NCBI GenBank assembly: GCA_019638185.1
Contig: JAHBUH010000019.1
Span: 30,393-94,392 of the forward strand
Origin: Leadbetterella sp.
GTDB lineage: Bacteria; Bacteroidota; Bacteroidia; Cytophagales; Spirosomataceae
DNA: 64,000 bases
Direction: 5' to 3'
Below, piece by piece: positions 35,471-45,618 of the stretch. A program made the position numbers and the translations under genes. Numbering within the stretch: position 1 is the first letter of the stretch; every line of letters starts with the position of its first letter. The notes under the pieces were generated by a model. It ran no database searches. It saw nothing but the letters and a program-made list of their open reading frames with translations, and was not told where the DNA came from.

Positions 35471-35944
35471 TCAGAATTCGAACCGCGCCCGGGCTTCGGG
35501 GTTATTGATCTTGGAGCTCTTTTTCTGTCCGTTAATATTCAGGTGAAAAATCTGGATCTGCTCTCTAAAGGAAGCATACAGGAGGCTGTTATACACTTCC
35601 AGTTTTTGAACGGAAGTTACGCCTTTCGCCTCCAGGTAGCACCAGGCGGCCTCGCCTTCAATGCTGAAACCCAGGAATTCCGGGTTTACCGCCCTGCCGT
35701 CTACCCGGAGCTGGAAATGCCCGCTGAAGTACTTCCGGATGAGCTCCGTGTTTTTTGCGGTCTGGCCCGTATTTTTCAGGTCCACCTTTCCGCCGAACTC
35801 GTCTTTCAGGGCCTGCTCCAGGTCGTCATAAAAAATACGGGACGAGATCTCCAGCGAGGTCTTGTCGCGGCTTTGGTCTATGGTGGTCACGCTGACATAG
35901 AACGGATGTACCCACAAGAGCCAGATGAGTTGGATATAAAGCAT
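35471..35944 (-). CDS. DUF6702 family protein
   Basis: A 157-residue protein of unknown function, recognised by the HPFYVSVTTIDQ segment directly after a short hydrophobic N terminus, which is how DUF6702 proteins begin. The ATG at 35944 is used; a TTG 33 nt upstream opens the same frame but adds residues unlike the family. The body alternates beta strands and contains an acidic-basic helix (FYDDLEQALKDEF). It is probably exported or membrane-anchored by its first helix. It is divergent from the HupE/UreJ-M1 pair with which this family is frequently found. Confidence 0.75.
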   Translation of the reverse strand: MLYIQLIWLLWVHPFYVSVTTIDQSRDKTSLEISSRIFYDDLEQALKDEFGGKVDLKNTGQTAKNTELIRKYFSGHFQLRVDGRAVNPEFLGFSIEGEAAWCYLEAKGVTSVQKLEVYNSLLYASFREQIQIFHLNINGQKKSSKINNPEARARFEF

Positions 35945-36014
35945 ATTTCTTCGCTTCGGATAACAATTAAACGCCAAATAAATAGCATATTTGTCAATTA
36001 TTAGACATTCGCAT

Positions 36015-36593
36015 TTGGATATATTTTCACTTTACTTTGAACTGGGTTGGCAGCATATACTGGATTTGGGCGGATATGACCATATCCTGTTTGTGACGGC
36101 GCTGTGCGGAATTTATACGTTAGGCGACTGGAAAAAGGTGCTTATCCTGGTGACGGCCTTTACTATCGGGCATTCTGTGGCCCTGGCACTCAGCGTACTG
36201 AATGTGGTGCGGGTAGATTCCGGGCTGATTGAATTCCTGATCCCGCTGTCTATCGTCATTACGGCCCTGAATAATATCCTGAGGGGTAAAAATGACAGCC
36301 GGAGTTTTAAGTACGGGGTGGCGGCTTTCTTCGGGCTGATCCACGGAATGGGCTTTTCCAATTACCTGAGAAGCCTGCTGGGCGGGGAATCTGACCTGCT
36401 GGTACCGCTGTTCGGCTTTAACATCGGGCTGGAGTTCGGGCAGGTGATCATCGTGCTGGTGGTTCTGCTGCTGGCCCAGCTGGCCATTAAATATTTCAAA
36501 GTTTCCCGCCGGGACTGGAATATGTTTTTATCTTCTGCTATATTTGGGATAGCATTTATCATGTGCATAGAACGCATCAATAGTATACTTTAG
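36015..36593 (+). CDS. HupE/UreJ family membrane protein
   Basis: A small membrane protein of about 192 residues with six hydrophobic helices. The family signature is clear: LGWQHILDLGGYDHILFV, where the Tyr-Asp-His and Glu/Gln-His motifs may bind a metal such as nickel, then TAFTIGHSVALALS and FGLIHGMGFSNYL. There is no ATG near the N terminus. TTG at 36015 gives the normal beginning (DIFSLYFELG); a TTG at 35991 is the alternative. The M1 peptidase starts 2 bp after the stop, so the two are almost certainly co-translated. HupE/UreJ proteins are named from nickel-enzyme operons, but no hydrogenase or urease gene is present here. Confidence 0.88.
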   Translation: MDIFSLYFELGWQHILDLGGYDHILFVTALCGIYTLGDWKKVLILVTAFTIGHSVALALSVLNVVRVDSGLIEFLIPLSIVITALNNILRGKNDSRSFKYGVAAFFGLIHGMGFSNYLRSLLGGESDLLVPLFGFNIGLEFGQVIIVLVVLLLAQLAIKYFKVSRRDWNMFLSSAIFGIAFIMCIERINSIL

Positions 36594-36595
36594 AA

Positions 36596-38917
36596 ATGAG
36601 AAGTTTAAAAATCATCTTTGTCCTGAGTTTCCTGGCCGGAAGCCTTTCGGCCCAAAACATCAGGAACAACCCTACCTCCAATCACGGAAACAAGTTTGAG
36701 CAGCTGGGCACCATCATGAGTGACCCTAACATGTACCGGTCCGCTTCCGGAGCTCCCGGGCCTAACTACTGGCAGCAGAAGGCTGACTATGTCATTAATG
36801 TGGAACTGGATGATCAGAACCAGAAGATCATCGGTTCGGAAACCATCACCTACACCAATAACTCGCCGGATCCCCTGAGCTACCTCTGGCTTCAGCTGGA
36901 TGAGAATGAGCACGCCAGCAATGCCGAGAACAAGTCTTTTGACGGCAGCCGCTTAGGTGCCCGTACCTCGGAAACCCAGATGAAGGCCCTGACGGAAAAA
37001 TCAGCAAAGGAGTTCGGGGTGAACATCCTGAAAGTGACAGATGCCACCGGGAAGGCCCTGCCTTACACCATTAATTATACCATGATGCGGATAGACCTCC
37101 CGGCTCCTTTAAAACCGGGTGCAAAATTCGTTTTCAAAGTAGACTGGAATTACAATATCTCGGACCGGATGAAGGAAGCCGGCCGTGGCGGATACGAGTA
37201 TTTTGCCAAAGATGATAATTACCTGTACACCATCACGCAGTGGTTTCCGCGCATGGCCGTGTATTCCGACTTCCAGGGATGGCAGCACAAGCAGTTTACC
37301 GGTCGCGGGGAATTTGCGCTGGCTTTCGGGGATTACCGGGTGAATATTACGGTCCCTTCTGACCACGTGGTGGGCGGTACGGGTGTTTGCCTGAACTACG
37401 ACAAAGTACTTAGCGCTGACCAGCTGAAAAGATGGAAAGCCGCTCAGACCGAGACCAAAGAGCCGGTAGAGGTCGTGACCAAAGCCGAAATGGAAAACGC
37501 CATTAAGGGCAAGGCCACTACCAAGAAAACCTGGACTTATGAGGCTAAAAATGTACGTGACTTTGCGTTTGTGTCTTCCCGCCGCCTGGTATGGGATGCC
37601 ATGAAGACGGAAGGCATCCAGGGCAATACGCCCATGGCCATGTCTTACTACGGCCCTGAAGCCTACGGACTGTACCGCAAGTATTCTACCAAAGTGGTAG
37701 CGCATACACTCCGTACCTATTCTAAATTTACCATTCCTTACCCTTACCCGGTGGCCATTTCCGTGGAAGCCGCTAACGGCATGGAATACCCCATGATCTG
37801 CTTTAACTACGGTCGTACGGAAGCGGACGGCACCTATTCCGAGGCTACGAAATACGGCATGATCGGGGTGATTATCCACGAGGTAGGCCATAACTTCTTC
37901 CCGATGATCGTTAACTCGGATGAAAGACAGTGGACCTGGATGGACGAGGGCCTGAACACGTTTGTACAGTACCTTACCGAGCAGGAGTGGGAGCCCGGCT
38001 ACCCGTCAAAAAGAGGCCCGGCCTTTATGATCGCGGATTACATGAGTCTGCCGAAAGACCAGCTGGAGCCTATTATGACGAATTCGGAGAACATCGTTCA
38101 GTTTGGTCCGAATGCCTACGCCAAGCCCGCCACGGGCCTGAATATTCTCCGGGAGACCATTATGGGAAGAGAGCTGTTTGACTTTGCCTTTAAAGAATAC
38201 GCTACCCGCTGGGCATTTAAGCACCCTACGCCGGCAGATTTCTTCCGCACCATGGAAGATGCTTCAGCAGTAGACCTCGACTGGTTCTGGAGAGGCTGGT
38301 TCTATGATATCGAACCGGTAGATATCTCCATTGAAAATGTAAGACACCTGATGCTGGAAGATAAGGATCCGGAGAGAATTGCCCGGGAGAAATCAGCCGC
38401 TTTCAATAAAAACCTGGACGATGTAACCCGGAACAGGAACCGGGCATCCGGCCTTCAATATGCGGTGGAAGCCGACACCAGCCTGCTGGATTTCTATAAC
38501 AAGTGGGACCGGTTTGCCGTGACGGAAAAAGAAAAACAGGCTTTTGCCCAGACCAAACCTTCCGGCGCCCCTTACCATTTCTATGAGGTAACGTTTAAGA
38601 ACCTCGGCGGACTGGTGATGCCGCTGATCATTGAATGGGAATATGCTGACGGCAGCAAAGAAGTGGAGCGGATCTCGGCCTATATCTGGAGAAAGAATGA
38701 AAACGAGGTGACCAAGGCCTTCGCCAAAACCAAAGAAGTGAAAGCCATTAAGCTGGATCCTTACCGCGAGACCGCGGATATCGATGAAGACAATAACCTG
38801 TGGCCGAGAAATACCAGCAAAATGAGCCGTTTTGAGGCCTTCAAGATGTCAGGTGGGCCCCGGGGAGCTTCTACCGGCGGTAACCCGATGCAGCAGGCAC
38901 GAAACGCGCAAAAATAA
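36596..38917 (+). CDS. M1 family metallopeptidase (aminopeptidase N-like), exported
   Basis: A 773-residue exported zinc peptidase. The signal peptide (IIFVLSFLAGSLSAQ) is followed by an N-terminal beta saddle (VINVELDDQNQKIIGSETITY), a gluzincin core with HEVGH at 428-432 and the third zinc ligand Glu451 (WMDEGLN) after the standard 18-residue spacer, and a C-terminal region with WFWRGWFYD. The exopeptidase GAMEN motif appears as NGMEYPM, so the enzyme may be an aminopeptidase or a variant. Its ATG follows the HupE/UreJ stop by 2 bp. A strong hairpin ends the unit. Confidence 0.93.
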   Translation: MRSLKIIFVLSFLAGSLSAQNIRNNPTSNHGNKFEQLGTIMSDPNMYRSASGAPGPNYWQQKADYVINVELDDQNQKIIGSETITYTNNSPDPLSYLWLQLDENEHASNAENKSFDGSRLGARTSETQMKALTEKSAKEFGVNILKVTDATGKALPYTINYTMMRIDLPAPLKPGAKFVFKVDWNYNISDRMKEAGRGGYEYFAKDDNYLYTITQWFPRMAVYSDFQGWQHKQFTGRGEFALAFGDYRVNITVPSDHVVGGTGVCLNYDKVLSADQLKRWKAAQTETKEPVEVVTKAEMENAIKGKATTKKTWTYEAKNVRDFAFVSSRRLVWDAMKTEGIQGNTPMAMSYYGPEAYGLYRKYSTKVVAHTLRTYSKFTIPYPYPVAISVEAANGMEYPMICFNYGRTEADGTYSEATKYGMIGVIIHEVGHNFFPMIVNSDERQWTWMDEGLNTFVQYLTEQEWEPGYPSKRGPAFMIADYMSLPKDQLEPIMTNSENIVQFGPNAYAKPATGLNILRETIMGRELFDFAFKEYATRWAFKHPTPADFFRTMEDASAVDLDWFWRGWFYDIEPVDISIENVRHLMLEDKDPERIAREKSAAFNKNLDDVTRNRNRASGLQYAVEADTSLLDFYNKWDRFAVTEKEKQAFAQTKPSGAPYHFYEVTFKNLGGLVMPLIIEWEYADGSKEVERISAYIWRKNENEVTKAFAKTKEVKAIKLDPYRETADIDEDNNLWPRNTSKMSRFEAFKMSGGPRGASTGGNPMQQARNAQK

Positions 38918-38934
38918 ATGGAGCTTTTGCCCTG

Positions 38935-38970
38935 AAATAAGCCATCCGGATTTGAAGGATGGCTTATTTT
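38935..38970 (+). terminator. Terminator after the M1 peptidase
   Basis: A 13-bp stem AAATAAGCCATCC/GGATGGCTTATTT around a nine-base loop, 18 bp after the stop codon, followed by a T-rich stretch. Confidence 0.88.
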
Positions 38971-39010
38971 ATTTAAGGATCACGGGTAGAATAATTTATA
39001 ACCGGAAGAA

Positions 39011-40132
39011 ATGAATTTAAGTCACTGGGAACGGGATGTTTATTTTCGAAACGTTGATTTTGTGATCATCGGAAGCGGCATTGTGGGCTTAAGTACGGCT
39101 TATCACCTGCGGCAAAAACACCCTGACGCGAAGATCCTGGTTCTTGAAAAGGGAATGCTGCCCGAAGGTGCCAGTACTAAAAACGCGGGGTTTGCCTGTT
39201 TTGGAACGCTTTCGGAGATCATCGGGTACCTGAAGTCTAATCCGGAAGAAGAAATTTACCGGCTGGTGGAAAGAAGGTATAAAGGTATCCAAAAACTGCG
39301 GGCATTACTGGGTGACGATACTATAGAATACCGCCAATGGGGCGGTTTTGAAATCTTCCGGCGCGAAGACCGGGACCTTATGGACCACAGCCTGTCCAGG
39401 ATGCAGGAGATCAATGCCTGGCTACACCCCATTTTCAGGGAGCAGGTGTACAGGAAGTCGGAGCGGGCCTTCGGGTTCGGGAACACCATCGGGGTGATTG
39501 AGACGCCGTTTGAAGGGCAGATCCATACCGGGAAAATGATGCGGGCCCTGATGAAGCGGGTGGTATCGGCAGACATCGCTATTCTGAATGGGGTGGAAGT
39601 GTCCCGGCTGTACGACAACGGTTCCGGGGTGGAACTGGAATTGAATCCTGCATTTAAGCTGAATTGCCGCAAGGTTTTCCTGTGTACCAATGCCTTTACC
39701 CGGAAGCTTTATGACCTGGAGGTGGTGCCCGCCCGGGCGCAGGTGCTGGTGACCCGGCCTATCCCGAACCTGGCCCTGAAAGGCTGTTTTCATTTTGACG
39801 AGGGCTTTTATTTTTTCCGGAATACCGGTGACCGGGTCTTGTTCGGCGGGGGCCGTAACCTGGATATCGAGGGCGAAACCACCACGGAATTTGCCGTTAC
39901 GAAAAGGATCCAGGAGCAGCTGGAGGTTTATTTACGGGAGATCATCCTGCCCGGTCAGGCCTTTGAGATTGAACATCGCTGGAGCGGGATCATGGGAATG
40001 GGCCCACAGCGTAATCCTATCGTAAAGCGGCTATCGGAAAATGTGTATTGCGGTGTACGGCTTACGGGAACCGGGGTGGCCATCGGGAGCCTGGTGGGCG
40101 AAGAACTGGCCGGCTTAGCGGACGAGATCTGA
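39011..40132 (+). CDS. FAD-dependent oxidoreductase (DAO family)
   Basis: A 373-residue flavoenzyme. The dinucleotide motif GSGIVGLSTAYHL sits at about residues 21-33, preceded by an unusually long lead; GASTKNAGFACFG is the FAD-contacting loop of the DAO fold, and the C-terminal GTGVAIGSLVGEELA closes the flavin site. No signal peptide. It is a different subgroup from the DAO-fold protein at 11663. The substrate (amino acid, amine or hydroxy acid) cannot be assigned. Its 3' end overlaps the LysR gene by 18 bp tail-to-tail. Association with tyrosine catabolism is possible by position only. Confidence 0.85.
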   Translation: MNLSHWERDVYFRNVDFVIIGSGIVGLSTAYHLRQKHPDAKILVLEKGMLPEGASTKNAGFACFGTLSEIIGYLKSNPEEEIYRLVERRYKGIQKLRALLGDDTIEYRQWGGFEIFRREDRDLMDHSLSRMQEINAWLHPIFREQVYRKSERAFGFGNTIGVIETPFEGQIHTGKMMRALMKRVVSADIAILNGVEVSRLYDNGSGVELELNPAFKLNCRKVFLCTNAFTRKLYDLEVVPARAQVLVTRPIPNLALKGCFHFDEGFYFFRNTGDRVLFGGGRNLDIEGETTTEFAVTKRIQEQLEVYLREIILPGQAFEIEHRWSGIMGMGPQRNPIVKRLSENVYCGVRLTGTGVAIGSLVGEELAGLADEI

Positions 40133-40969
40133 TATTTCCGCCAGGATGTGACAGATCTCAATATCTTCAAAAACAGTTCCCTCCAGGGAGCGGACCACGA
40201 TCCGGGGCTCCAAGCTGAAATCAAAAAGCGAGGGCGCAAAACCAATACCGTTATTTAAACCCACCAGGCTGATGAGCAGGTTAAGTGAGCTTACTTCCTG
40301 GATCACCTGGCGATGGACGCCCAGCGCATGGCAGCGATCTTCTATTTCTTTATATACCGGGTGAACCCGGGGGGCAAGCTCTATCCATTTTTCGGTTTTC
40401 AGAAGTTGTTCTATCTTCACTTCACGTGACGCCAGCGGGTGATTCCTGGACAGGATGACGGACAGGTGCCCGGTTTTCAGCACTTCATATTTCAGGCCAG
40501 GATGCACCAGCGGGTAAAGGGTAAGGCCTTTATCGATCTCCCGGTTCAGGAGGGCATCCTGCACGTCCAGGTAATTTTCATACTCCGAAATGACGATTTC
40601 GGTATTCGGGTTAGTGCGTACAAAACCCTCCATAAACTCCTCGATCCGCTCTTTTAACAGGGCTTTGTATACCCCGAGGCGTAGAACCTGCTTCTGGCGG
40701 GCCAGTTGTTTTGTACTCTCTTCCAGCTTCCGGGCCTGCTGGATCAGCTTTTTAGCTTCAGCCAGGAAATGTTCTCCCGCCGGGGTGAGCTTTACCTTCC
40801 GGTAGTTTTTCCGGGCGGTGGTGTCCAGCAGCTCCACCCCCAGGCTCTCCTCCAGCAGCCGGATCTGCTGGCTGAGCGCCGGCTGGGAAATAAAGAGCTG
40901 CTCGGCTGCCCGTCCGAAGTGCTGTTTCTCGGCCACCGCCACAAAATATTTTAATTGTCGTAGTTCCAT
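40115..40969 (-). CDS. LysR family transcriptional regulator
   Basis: A 284-residue LysR-type regulator. The N-terminal winged helix-turn-helix reads MELRQLKYFVAVAEKQHFGRAAEQLFISQPALSQQIR-like (residues 1-60), followed by the linker helix and a periplasmic-binding-protein-like effector domain (about 90-284). It is transcribed away from hpd with 84 bp between the two starts, the usual arrangement for a LysR regulator and its target. By position it probably controls homogentisate-pathway genes in response to an aromatic intermediate; this is inference. It overlaps the preceding oxidoreductase by 18 bp at the 3' ends. Confidence 0.93.
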   Translation of the reverse strand: MELRQLKYFVAVAEKQHFGRAAEQLFISQPALSQQIRLLEESLGVELLDTTARKNYRKVKLTPAGEHFLAEAKKLIQQARKLEESTKQLARQKQVLRLGVYKALLKERIEEFMEGFVRTNPNTEIVISEYENYLDVQDALLNREIDKGLTLYPLVHPGLKYEVLKTGHLSVILSRNHPLASREVKIEQLLKTEKWIELAPRVHPVYKEIEDRCHALGVHRQVIQEVSSLNLLISLVGLNNGIGFAPSLFDFSLEPRIVVRSLEGTVFEDIEICHILAEISDLVR

Positions 40970-40982
40970 AAGTAAAACTTAT

Positions 40983-42178
<1,196 letters not shown>

Positions 42179-42191
42179 TAAATTATCAGTC

Positions 42192-43349
42192 ATGCCCATT
42201 TATCATACATTAGGAAAGATACCTGCCAAACGGCACGTACAGTTCAGGAAGCCTGATGGCGGCCTGTATTATGAGCAGCTTTTTGGTACTATCGGCTTTG
42301 ACGGGATGTCTACCCTCCTGTACCAGGTGTACCGCCCTACCATGGTGAAGGAGATCCTTTCCGAAACCGATGTAAGGCCGGAGATAGCGGTAGAAAAAGG
42401 GATCAAAGCCCGGCTCCTGAAGGGTTTCGAGGTGCGGCCGGAAGAAGATTTCCTGGCCAGCCGGAAAGCCCTGCTGGTGAATAAGGACATTCATATCGGT
42501 CTGGCGGCGCCACGGCGGTCGCTCCGGGAGTATTTTTACAAAAACGCCGATGCCGATGAACTCCTTTTTATTCACAAGGGAAGCGGCACACTGCGCACCC
42601 AGCTGGGAAATATCCCCTTTGAATACGGGGATTACCTGGTGATTCCCCGGGGCATTATTTACCAGGTGGATTTTGATACGGAAGATAACCGCCTGCTTTT
42701 TGCCGAGAGCTTTCATCCTGTTTACACGCCGAAGCGCTACCGCAACTGGTTCGGGCAGCTGCTGGAGCAGGCGCCTTTCTGTGAGCGCGATTACAAGCTT
42801 CCCCAAAACCTGGAAACTCACGATGAAAAGGGGAATTTCATCCTGAAAATCAAAAAAGAGGGCATTCTATACGAAATGCTTTATCCTACTCACCCGTTTG
42901 ATGTGGTGGGCTGGGATGGCTATAACTACCCCTACGGGTTCTCGATCCATAATTTTGAACCCATCACCGGGCGTATCCACCAGCCGCCGCCGGTGCACCA
43001 GACCTTTGAGACGTCGGCGTTTGTGGTGTGTTCCTTCTGTCCACGGATGTACGACTACCATCCGCTGAGCATCCCGGCGCCCTACAATCATTCCAATATT
43101 GACTCGGATGAGATGCTGTATTACGTGGATGGCGACTTTATGAGCCGGAATCATATTGAGCAGGGGCACATTACCTTACACCCCGGCGGCATTCCGCACG
43201 GTCCTGCACCGGGTGCCTATGAGCGATCCGTAGGTCAGAAAGAAACCCGCGAACTGGCCGTGATGATAGATACTTTCCGGCCGCTGAGCCTCACGGCAGA
43301 AGCCCTCCGGATCGATGACGGAAAATATTATCAATCCTGGCTGGAGTAA
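42192..43349 (+). CDS. hmgA: Homogentisate 1,2-dioxygenase
   Basis: A 385-residue cupin-type iron dioxygenase that opens the homogentisate ring to maleylacetoacetate. Characteristic segments are RGIIYQVDF in the first cupin, the NHSNIDSDEMLYYVDG stretch (His and Glu ligands), and HPGGIPHGPAPGAYE with the third ligand His. It is shorter than eukaryotic enzymes (about 440 residues), as in other bacterial versions. The start lies 13 bp after hpd and 47 bp before fahA. Maleylacetoacetate isomerase, the next step, is not encoded in this window. Confidence 0.95.
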   Translation: MPIYHTLGKIPAKRHVQFRKPDGGLYYEQLFGTIGFDGMSTLLYQVYRPTMVKEILSETDVRPEIAVEKGIKARLLKGFEVRPEEDFLASRKALLVNKDIHIGLAAPRRSLREYFYKNADADELLFIHKGSGTLRTQLGNIPFEYGDYLVIPRGIIYQVDFDTEDNRLLFAESFHPVYTPKRYRNWFGQLLEQAPFCERDYKLPQNLETHDEKGNFILKIKKEGILYEMLYPTHPFDVVGWDGYNYPYGFSIHNFEPITGRIHQPPPVHQTFETSAFVVCSFCPRMYDYHPLSIPAPYNHSNIDSDEMLYYVDGDFMSRNHIEQGHITLHPGGIPHGPAPGAYERSVGQKETRELAVMIDTFRPLSLTAEALRIDDGKYYQSWLE

Positions 43350-43396
43350 TACCGGTGCTTTTTTCGTTATACATTTAGCTATTCTCATACCTGCCC

Positions 43397-44596
43397 ATGA
43401 ATTTTTCTACGGATACGATCCCCTTTGGGATCTTTTCATTCGGAGAGTCTAAAAAATGCCTGGCCACCGCCGTGGATGATAAAGTGATAGACCTCTCTTT
43501 CCTGGCCAATGAAGGCCTTTTTGACGACCTGGACATTCCCCGGCCCGTTTTCAGTAAGCCTTATCTGAATGATTTTATAGCATTAGGCAAGCAAAAGACC
43601 AATGCCGTCCGGGATTTACTGCGTAAACTGCTGAAAAATCCCACGCCGGATATTATGGGGGCTTATTTCTATTACCGGCAGGTAGATCTCCACCTCCCGG
43701 TGAAAACAGGCGATTACACGGATTTCTATTCTTCCGAGCAGCACGCTTATAACGTGGGCGTGATGTTTCGTGACCCGGATAATGCCCTCCTGCCTAACTG
43801 GAAGCACATGCCGGTGGGGTACCACGGCCGGGCCAGCTCCATTTTTGTGTCGGGAACGCCCTTTCACCGGCCCAAGGGGCAGATCAAGCCCGCCGATGCC
43901 GACGCTCCGGTTTTTTCACCTACCCGCCGGCTGGATTTTGAGTTGGAAATGGCGGCCGTTATCGGCCGGTCTAACCCGCTGGGGAGCCCCATTCTCGTAA
44001 ATGAGGCGGAAGACTATGTTTTCGGCTTTCAGCTATTTAACGACTGGTCGGCCCGCGATATCCAGGCCTGGGAATATGTACCGCTGGGACCCTTCCTGGC
44101 CAAAAATTTCTTTTCGTCGGTTTCCCCATGGGTGATCCCTATCGAGGCGCTGGAGCCCTTCCGGGTCAAGGCCCCAAAGCAGGATCCGCAAGTGCTGCCC
44201 TACCTGCGGGCCACGGATCCCACCCAGTTTGATGTGAACCTGGAGGTAACTCTTACCACGGCTGCCGGCACGGAAAAAGTGATCAGCCGCTCTAATTTTA
44301 AGCACCTGTACTGGACGGTTCCCCAGCAGATTGCCCATCATACCATTACAGGCTGTAACCTGCAGGTGGGCGACCTCCTGGCTTCCGGTACCATTTCAGG
44401 CCGGGAACCTGACAGTTTCGGCTCCCTGCTGGAGCTCACCTGGGGCGGAAAGAACCCCATTCTGCTGGAAGACGGCACCGAGCGGCGCTTCCTGGAAGAT
44501 GGCGACACGCTGAGCATCCGCGGCTGGGCCGAAAAAGGAGGCCTACGGGTAGATTTCGGGGAGGTGAAAAATACGGTTCTGGGGGCGAAGCTATAA
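43397..44596 (+). CDS. fahA: Fumarylacetoacetase
   Basis: A 399-residue hydrolase splitting fumarylacetoacetate into fumarate and acetoacetate, the last step of tyrosine degradation. It has the N-terminal SH3-like domain (FGIFSFGESKKCLATAVDD) and a C-terminal FAH fold with the active-site region GYHGRASSIFVSG, metal ligands in DFELEMAAVIG and NDWSARDIQAWEY, and GTISGREPDSFGSLLEL. Full length. The products feed the TCA cycle represented by the sucAB-lpdA operon in the same window. A GC-rich hairpin follows the stop. Confidence 0.96.
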   Translation: MNFSTDTIPFGIFSFGESKKCLATAVDDKVIDLSFLANEGLFDDLDIPRPVFSKPYLNDFIALGKQKTNAVRDLLRKLLKNPTPDIMGAYFYYRQVDLHLPVKTGDYTDFYSSEQHAYNVGVMFRDPDNALLPNWKHMPVGYHGRASSIFVSGTPFHRPKGQIKPADADAPVFSPTRRLDFELEMAAVIGRSNPLGSPILVNEAEDYVFGFQLFNDWSARDIQAWEYVPLGPFLAKNFFSSVSPWVIPIEALEPFRVKAPKQDPQVLPYLRATDPTQFDVNLEVTLTTAAGTEKVISRSNFKHLYWTVPQQIAHHTITGCNLQVGDLLASGTISGREPDSFGSLLELTWGGKNPILLEDGTERRFLEDGDTLSIRGWAEKGGLRVDFGEVKNTVLGAKL

Positions 44597-44605
44597 AAAG
44601 TGTGT

Positions 44606-44640
44606 GTCCCGGCCGGGGGGAAAGGATACCCGGGCCGGAC
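44606..44640 (+). other. GC-rich hairpin between fahA and the flavin reductase gene
   Basis: GTCC(c)GGCC pairs with GGCCGGAC, with further G/C pairs inside, 10 bp after the fahA stop. There is no T tract. It may attenuate or protect the mRNA rather than end it, since the next gene is on the same strand 23 bp later. Confidence 0.45.
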
Positions 44641-44662
44641 AGAAAAATGTTTATAATACAAT

Positions 44663-45514
44663 ATGAAAACCATCAGCCCCCGGGACGTTTCCACCGCCGA
44701 ATTTCATTCTTACCTGCTGAGCGCCGTGGCTCCGCGGCCCATTGCTTTTGCCAGTACTACGGATCGGGACGGGAACGTTAATCTCAGCCCGTTCAGCTTC
44801 TTTAATGTGTTTGGCAGTAACCCGCCTACCCTGGTGTTTTCGCCGAATAAACGGGTGCGTGACGGCAGCGGGAAAGATACCCTCCATAATGTGCGGGAAG
44901 TAGATGAGGTGGTCATCAATATGGTGGATTATAGTATGGTGGAGCAGGTGTCGCTGGCCAGTTGCGAATACCCTCCGGGGGTAAATGAGTTTATCAAGGC
45001 CGGTTTCACCGAGGCCTCCTCCGTGCTGGTAAAGCCGCCGCGGGTGGTCGAGGCCAAGGTGGCGTTTGAATGCCGGATCCGGCAGGTGGTGAGCATGGGA
45101 GACCAGGGCGGCGCCGCTAACCTGGTGATCTGCGAAGTACTGATGGCCCATGTTTCGGAGGAGCTTTTGGGAGAAGACGGACGGATAGATCCTACTAAAA
45201 CCGACTGGGTGGCCCGGATGGGCGGCGACTGGTACTGCCGGGCATCCGGGGCATCCGTTTTTGAAGTAGAGAAACCCAATACCCGCTTGGGTGTAGGGGT
45301 GGATGCCATCCCTGGTTTTATCCGGAAAAACCCGCTTTTTACCGGTAATGACCTGGGAAAGCTGGGGAATATAGACCGCTTACCCGATGCGGAAGAGGTG
45401 GAAAAATTCAGGCAAGACCACCCGCTAACGGATCGCCTTGCCCTTATTAAGGATCTGGTAGCCGGGAAAGATATCAGGGCGGCCTGGTGCGCTATTCTTG
45501 CGCATGCGGAGTAA
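44663..45514 (+). CDS. Flavin reductase-like FMN-binding protein
   Basis: A 283-residue protein with the flavin reductase-like split-barrel domain: VAPRPIAFASTTDRDGNVNLSPFSFFN is the FMN-contacting start, followed by NPPTLVFSP and SLASCEYPPGVNEF. The C-terminal 80 residues (WYCRASGASVFEVEKPN onward) are an extension seen in the longer form of the family. It probably binds FMN and uses NAD(P)H, or acts in an oxygenase or decarboxylation step; the substrate is unknown. It is the last gene of the tyrosine-catabolism run. Confidence 0.85.
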   Translation: MKTISPRDVSTAEFHSYLLSAVAPRPIAFASTTDRDGNVNLSPFSFFNVFGSNPPTLVFSPNKRVRDGSGKDTLHNVREVDEVVINMVDYSMVEQVSLASCEYPPGVNEFIKAGFTEASSVLVKPPRVVEAKVAFECRIRQVVSMGDQGGAANLVICEVLMAHVSEELLGEDGRIDPTKTDWVARMGGDWYCRASGASVFEVEKPNTRLGVGVDAIPGFIRKNPLFTGNDLGKLGNIDRLPDAEEVEKFRQDHPLTDRLALIKDLVAGKDIRAAWCAILAHAE

Positions 45515-45528
45515 GGCTGCCCGGGCCA

Positions 45529-45597
45529 GGAGCCTCTGGACGGATTTGTTCTGATGTACTATCCTCGCATACGCAATGTAAGTTCAGTCGAGGCTCC
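45529..45597. other. Long-range inverted repeat in a convergent gap
   Basis: GGAGCCTC (45529-45536) and GAGGCTCC (45590-45597), 53 bp apart, between the stops of the flavin reductase gene and the convergent lipoprotein gene. No T tract; a role as terminator is possible but weak. Confidence 0.3.
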
Positions 45598-45618
45598 ACT
45601 AAATACCCACGGAAGAGA

